Of a DNA stretch of 18,383 nucleotides, positions 15,264-18,383 are shown in pieces (position 1 is the first letter of the stretch; each line of letters begins with the position of its first letter). Made by a program: the position numbers and the translations under genes. Source of the DNA: Pseudomonadota bacterium (GTDB taxonomy: Bacteria; Pseudomonadota; Gammaproteobacteria; Burkholderiales; Burkholderiaceae). The notes below the pieces were generated by a model. The model had not been told where the DNA came from and did no database searches. It saw only the letters and a program-made list of their open reading frames with translations. The DNA is taken from positions 1 to 18,383 of the forward strand of contig JAJXUC010000076.1 of assembly GCA_021783435.1 (NCBI GenBank), written 5' to 3'.

Positions 15264-16724
15264 TCACAGCTTGCCGTACGAATGCAGGCCGGACAGGAAC
15301 ATATTGACCCCGAGGAAGGCGAAGGTCGTGACCAGCAAACCCGTCAGCGCCCACCAGGCGGCGACCTGTCCACGCAAGCCCTTCATCAGACGCATGTGCA
15401 ACCAGGCCGCATAGTTCAACCAGACGATCAGGGCCCAGGTTTCCTTCGGGTCCCAGCTCCAGTAGCCACCCCAGGCTTCGGCAGCCCACATGGCGCCAAG
15501 AATGGTCGCGATGGTGAAGAAGGTGAAGCCGATCGCGATCGACTTGTACATCACATCATCCATCACCTCCAGGGAAGGCAGGTGGGAGGCAATGCGCTGG
15601 CGGCTGTACAAAATACCGCCCACGGCGAGCGCGGAGATTCCAGCGAACACGCCCCAGTATTCCGAGATACCGCCTTGGCGAAAGATCAGGGGCTCGAAAA
15701 ACATCACGAAACCGATCACCCACAAGGGCCCGAGCTTCCAGAGGGAGGTTTCCTGGGCGTGCGACTTGACCAAGTAGGCGAACCCCACCATCGCCGCGAT
15801 GGCGAACGTGCCGTAGCCGATGAAGTTCGCGGGCACGTGGATCTTCATCCACCAGCTTTGCAGCGCCGGGATCAGAGGCTGAATCTCAAACGCGTTCTGC
15901 ACCATGCTGAACCACAGCAGAAAGCCCACGGCGGCACTGACCACCAGCATGGCGAAGGCGCCCATGCTGCGCGTCTTGTACTTGTGCTCGAAGTACAGGT
16001 AAAGCGCGGTGGTGAGCCAGGAGAACAGCACGAAAACTTCGTACAGATTCGACAGCGGAATATGGCCGACGTCCGGGCCGATGAGATAGCCCTCGTACCA
16101 GCGCATCATGGTGCCTACCAGCGCCATCGTCACGCCGACCCAGGCCAGGCGGGATGCGAAATACTGCGCGAAATTGGACTGCCAGCCGCGCGCGTCGCGA
16201 ATCATCTCGTCGCCACCGGCCATGCCCATCGTTGCGCCGCCTCCGGCCAAAGCGCCGCCCGCGGTCACTTGTGCCGGGCCGGTGAACATGCCCACCCAGT
16301 ACGTGGCCGTGCTCAGGAAAAACAGCACCGCCATCCACATGATGGCCGTCTGGCTGGAGAGGAAGTACTTGAGGAAGAAGTTCTGCTCGCCGCGCGCCAG
16401 CACCGGCGTGCCGGCCGGGCCGTTGTACAGCCAGATTCCGAGCAGCGAGAGCGCGGCGACGGTGATGGCCAGGTTCTTGATCGCCGTCCAGCCCCAGCCC
16501 AGGAACATCAGCGAAGTCGTCGCCCCCAGGAAAATGAGCTGGACGTAGTAGTTCATGTTCTGGCCATAGTGGCTCAGCACATAGGCGTCGCCGCCAAGAA
16601 TCAGTGCGGCGAAGATCCAGTCATACGCCGTGCGGCGGCGCAAGTAGGCCACCGGGCCGGTGTGCTTCACATCGTGCGTGCCTGCATCGATGCCCAACGC
16701 GTGGGATTTGCTCGTGAGTTCCAT
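15264..16724 (-). CDS. ccsA: Cytochrome c biogenesis heme-handling protein CcsA (also named CcsB or ResC)
   Basis: CcsA is the integral membrane partner of ResB in System II cytochrome c maturation; it carries heme across the membrane and presents it to apocytochrome c. The tryptophan-rich WWD motif lies at 418-430 (WGGYWSWDPKETW). The flanking external histidines expected for the family are H296 (KIHVPANFIGYG) and H443 (WLHMRLMKG). The 486 residues exceed the 320-400 I would expect because of extra N-terminal membrane segments (about 35-50, 57-76, 83-100, 127-147) and a Gly/Ala/Met-rich loop at about 149-172. ATG 16724 has AAGGGA upstream and follows the resB stop by 13 bases. Naming is inconsistent across databases. 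Confidence 0.94.
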   Translation of the reverse strand: MELTSKSHALGIDAGTHDVKHTGPVAYLRRRTAYDWIFAALILGGDAYVLSHYGQNMNYYVQLIFLGATTSLMFLGWGWTAIKNLAITVAALSLLGIWLYNGPAGTPVLARGEQNFFLKYFLSSQTAIMWMAVLFFLSTATYWVGMFTGPAQVTAGGALAGGGATMGMAGGDEMIRDARGWQSNFAQYFASRLAWVGVTMALVGTMMRWYEGYLIGPDVGHIPLSNLYEVFVLFSWLTTALYLYFEHKYKTRSMGAFAMLVVSAAVGFLLWFSMVQNAFEIQPLIPALQSWWMKIHVPANFIGYGTFAIAAMVGFAYLVKSHAQETSLWKLGPLWVIGFVMFFEPLIFRQGGISEYWGVFAGISALAVGGILYSRQRIASHLPSLEVMDDVMYKSIAIGFTFFTIATILGAMWAAEAWGGYWSWDPKETWALIVWLNYAAWLHMRLMKGLRGQVAAWWALTGLLVTTFAFLGVNMFLSGLHSYGKL

Positions 16725-16737
16725 GGCGAAAGTCCCT

Positions 16738-18383
16738 TCAGGGGTGTTCCGAACCCGGCGTTGCTGCTGCCGGAGCCTGTGATGCTACGCCCAGGGTGGC
16801 GGTGCGTAGGGTTTCAAAATCTTTCTGGAATTCCAGGGTGCGGCGGTTGGTGCTCATCGCCATCAGGGTCTTGCTGCCCGACGGGCCGCTGTCGCGCACG
16901 AGGAACCACACGCGGCGCTCGCGGATATACAGCATGGCAAAAACGCCGAGGATGAGCAGGATGGCGCCGAAATACACGATGACCTTGCCGGGCGCACGCG
17001 CGACCTGGAAGATGCTGGCCTCGACCTGCTTGAAATCGGTCAATTGCAAATACAGGGGTGCCGGGTAGAACGTCGAATCCGACAGGGCCAGGACGGCGGC
17101 GTTGAAAAACCGGTTGTTGGCCTCGTTATCGACAGCCGGGGCCTGGCCGGCCTGGGCACGCGAGGCCTGCCACAACTGCCACAGCGTGCCGTTGAGGACG
17201 CGGATGAACACATCGGAAGCCTTGGCGAGTTGGTCCTTCGGGACGCTCTTTTCGAGGAATTCGGCAAGCGCGGGAAGGCCGCCAGGCGCCTTCACGACCG
17301 GCATGCCCGTCTTGGGATCGTCCGGGATCTCGCCGGCGAAGATATCGAGCGTACGACCGGCCGTGGCCTGCAGCTGCTGGACGAGCGTCGCGGGCGATCC
17401 CGGGGGCAGCGATTCCTTGACATACGCATCCACGGCCTGGGTGCGCAGGGCGGGATCATCCAGCGCTGCGCGAAAACGCATCCAGCCGTCGATCGAGTCC
17501 TTCGAGTCCGCCGGGATGCGCAGGTAATGGTAGGCGCCGCCAAGCTCGCTGCGCTCGCCGGCGAGGAACACCTTGGTGCCGCCAAGCTCGACGGGGAGCA
17601 TGTAGTTGAAGAATTCGTGCGCCTGGCCCGCCGCATCCCGAAGTTTGTAGACGACGGCCGGGCCGACGTTGGTGAGCTTGCTCGTGACGTTGCGCTTGAC
17701 GGCGGCGCCGAGGTGCTCATCGAACCGTTGCATGAAGCTGCTGCTCGGCGGCGCCTTGCCGTCCTGCTCGGCGCGGTTCAAGTCCTCCACGTTCATCATG
17801 CGGAAGCTGGTGAGTTCAAGGCGCAGCGCCTGCTTGCCGTTGGTGAGCTGGCGCGAGCTGCCCACATCGCCCGTGAGATCGAACGTCTTCTCGACCGGCC
17901 CCTGCATCGGCCAGGCCTTGAGCATGAGATGCGAGCCGCCATCGTCAAAGCCCGACTGGAAAATCGTGACGCCGTCGTAGGTGAGCGGATGGTTGACCCG
18001 AATCGTGGCGGGGAAGGACTTGCCCGTCTTCCTGTCCGTGATCACCACGTCGCTGGCGAACAGCCGCGGCATGCCGGTGGAGTAGTAGTCCACCACGAAT
18101 TTCTTGAGCGTGATGATGAAAGGCAATGGCTGCAGGACCGAGCCGTCGCCGATCGTCAGGATCGCCATGTTCGAGCTACCGCCCTCCGGGATGGACAGAT
18201 TGCCGCGATAGGTGGGATTGTTGACCGACAGGATGTTGCGCCGAGGAACCTGTGAAATCTCCATATTGCTCTTCAGGGTCTGCTTCCCGAACAGCAGCAT
18301 CTGGAGCCGGATCATCATGTCGCCGTCGAGCAGGCCGCCGAGGCAGATCAGCACGAAGGCGCTGTGCGCCAGGATGTAGCCGA
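16738..18383 (-). CDS. resB: Cytochrome c biogenesis protein ResB (Ccs1), 5' end outside the window
   Basis: ResB works with CcsA to chaperone apocytochrome c and attach heme in the periplasm. The frame is open to the right edge, giving 547 visible residues that begin GYILAHSAFVLICLGGLLDG, a membrane segment found internally in ResB proteins. The first in-frame start-like codon (GTG at 18354) is inside that segment, so the true start is outside the window. The large periplasmic domain has the family blocks LPFIITLKKFVVDYYSTGMP and YDGVTIFQSGFDDGGSHLML. The last membrane segment is near the C-terminus (KVIVYFGAILLILGVFAMLY) and is followed by IRERRVWFLV. The stop is 13 bases before ccsA, so both genes form one operon. 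Confidence 0.95.
   Translation of the reverse strand, partial: GYILAHSAFVLICLGGLLDGDMMIRLQMLLFGKQTLKSNMEISQVPRRNILSVNNPTYRGNLSIPEGGSSNMAILTIGDGSVLQPLPFIITLKKFVVDYYSTGMPRLFASDVVITDRKTGKSFPATIRVNHPLTYDGVTIFQSGFDDGGSHLMLKAWPMQGPVEKTFDLTGDVGSSRQLTNGKQALRLELTSFRMMNVEDLNRAEQDGKAPPSSSFMQRFDEHLGAAVKRNVTSKLTNVGPAVVYKLRDAAGQAHEFFNYMLPVELGGTKVFLAGERSELGGAYHYLRIPADSKDSIDGWMRFRAALDDPALRTQAVDAYVKESLPPGSPATLVQQLQATAGRTLDIFAGEIPDDPKTGMPVVKAPGGLPALAEFLEKSVPKDQLAKASDVFIRVLNGTLWQLWQASRAQAGQAPAVDNEANNRFFNAAVLALSDSTFYPAPLYLQLTDFKQVEASIFQVARAPGKVIVYFGAILLILGVFAMLYIRERRVWFLVRDSGPSGSKTLMAMSTNRRTLEFQKDFETLRTATLGVASQAPAAATPGSEHP

Noticed and set aside
15282..16955. A 557-codon open frame antisense to ccsA and the end of resB
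   Set aside because: His/Gln/Arg-rich composition typical of the antisense of a membrane protein gene; it spans two real genes and their junction.
1..18383. Mobile elements, CRISPR repeats, toxin-antitoxin, defence or biosynthetic clusters
   Set aside because: None seen. All genes are core functions in a gene order that is common in Burkholderiales.

Overview
The window looks like the chromosome of a GC-rich betaproteobacterium, most likely a member of Burkholderiales. The evidence is the gene order dgt-aroB-aroK-pilQPONM / mrcA / cyaY / lptM-lysA / msrQ-msrP / ccsA-resB, the System II (ResB/CcsA) cytochrome c assembly genes, and strongly G/C-ending codons. A Thiomonas-like or related genus would fit, but I cannot fix the genus by eye. 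There are no insertion sequences, prophage genes, tRNAs, rRNAs or CRISPR arrays. This is conserved core chromosome, not an accessory island.

Layout. Bases 1-166 (minus) hold the first 55 codons of a MarR-type regulator that runs off the left edge; the 140 bases in front of it carry an array of four related 12-bp units at an exact 15-bp period. Bases 308-8516 (minus) are one co-directional run, read pilM-pilN-pilO-pilP-pilQ-aroK-aroB-dgt. It encodes the type IV pilus alignment complex and secretin, two shikimate-pathway enzymes and a dNTPase. From pilM to aroK the genes overlap by 4 bases (ATGA, or TTGA at aroK), apart from a 7-base gap between pilN and pilO. Bases 8517-8921 are a 405-base divergent spacer with an RNA-like fold on the mrcA side. 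mrcA (8922-11303, plus) encodes penicillin-binding protein 1A and converges on cyaY (frataxin, minus). cyaY diverges from lptM, a 42-residue lipoprotein gene, and from lysA (both plus). lysA converges on msrPQ (minus), the periplasmic methionine sulfoxide reductase. Bases 15264-18383 (minus) hold resB (5' end outside the window) and ccsA, closed by a strong intrinsic terminator.

How the genes work together. PilM-PilN-PilO-PilP form the inner-membrane alignment platform and connect to the PilQ outer-membrane pore. AroK and AroB supply chorismate. PBP1A builds peptidoglycan, and LysA makes lysine from meso-diaminopimelate, itself a peptidoglycan component. LptM assists maturation of the LPS translocon. 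ResB-CcsA deliver and attach heme to apocytochromes c, and MsrPQ repairs oxidised methionines in the same periplasmic space.

I found no convincing new multi-gene system. The observations most worth a second look are non-coding: the 15-bp periodic operator-like array by marR, the folded leader or small RNA candidate before mrcA, an ECF-sigma-like promoter plus a perfect dyad before msrP, and convergent gene ends whose stop codons lie inside the arms of a hairpin.
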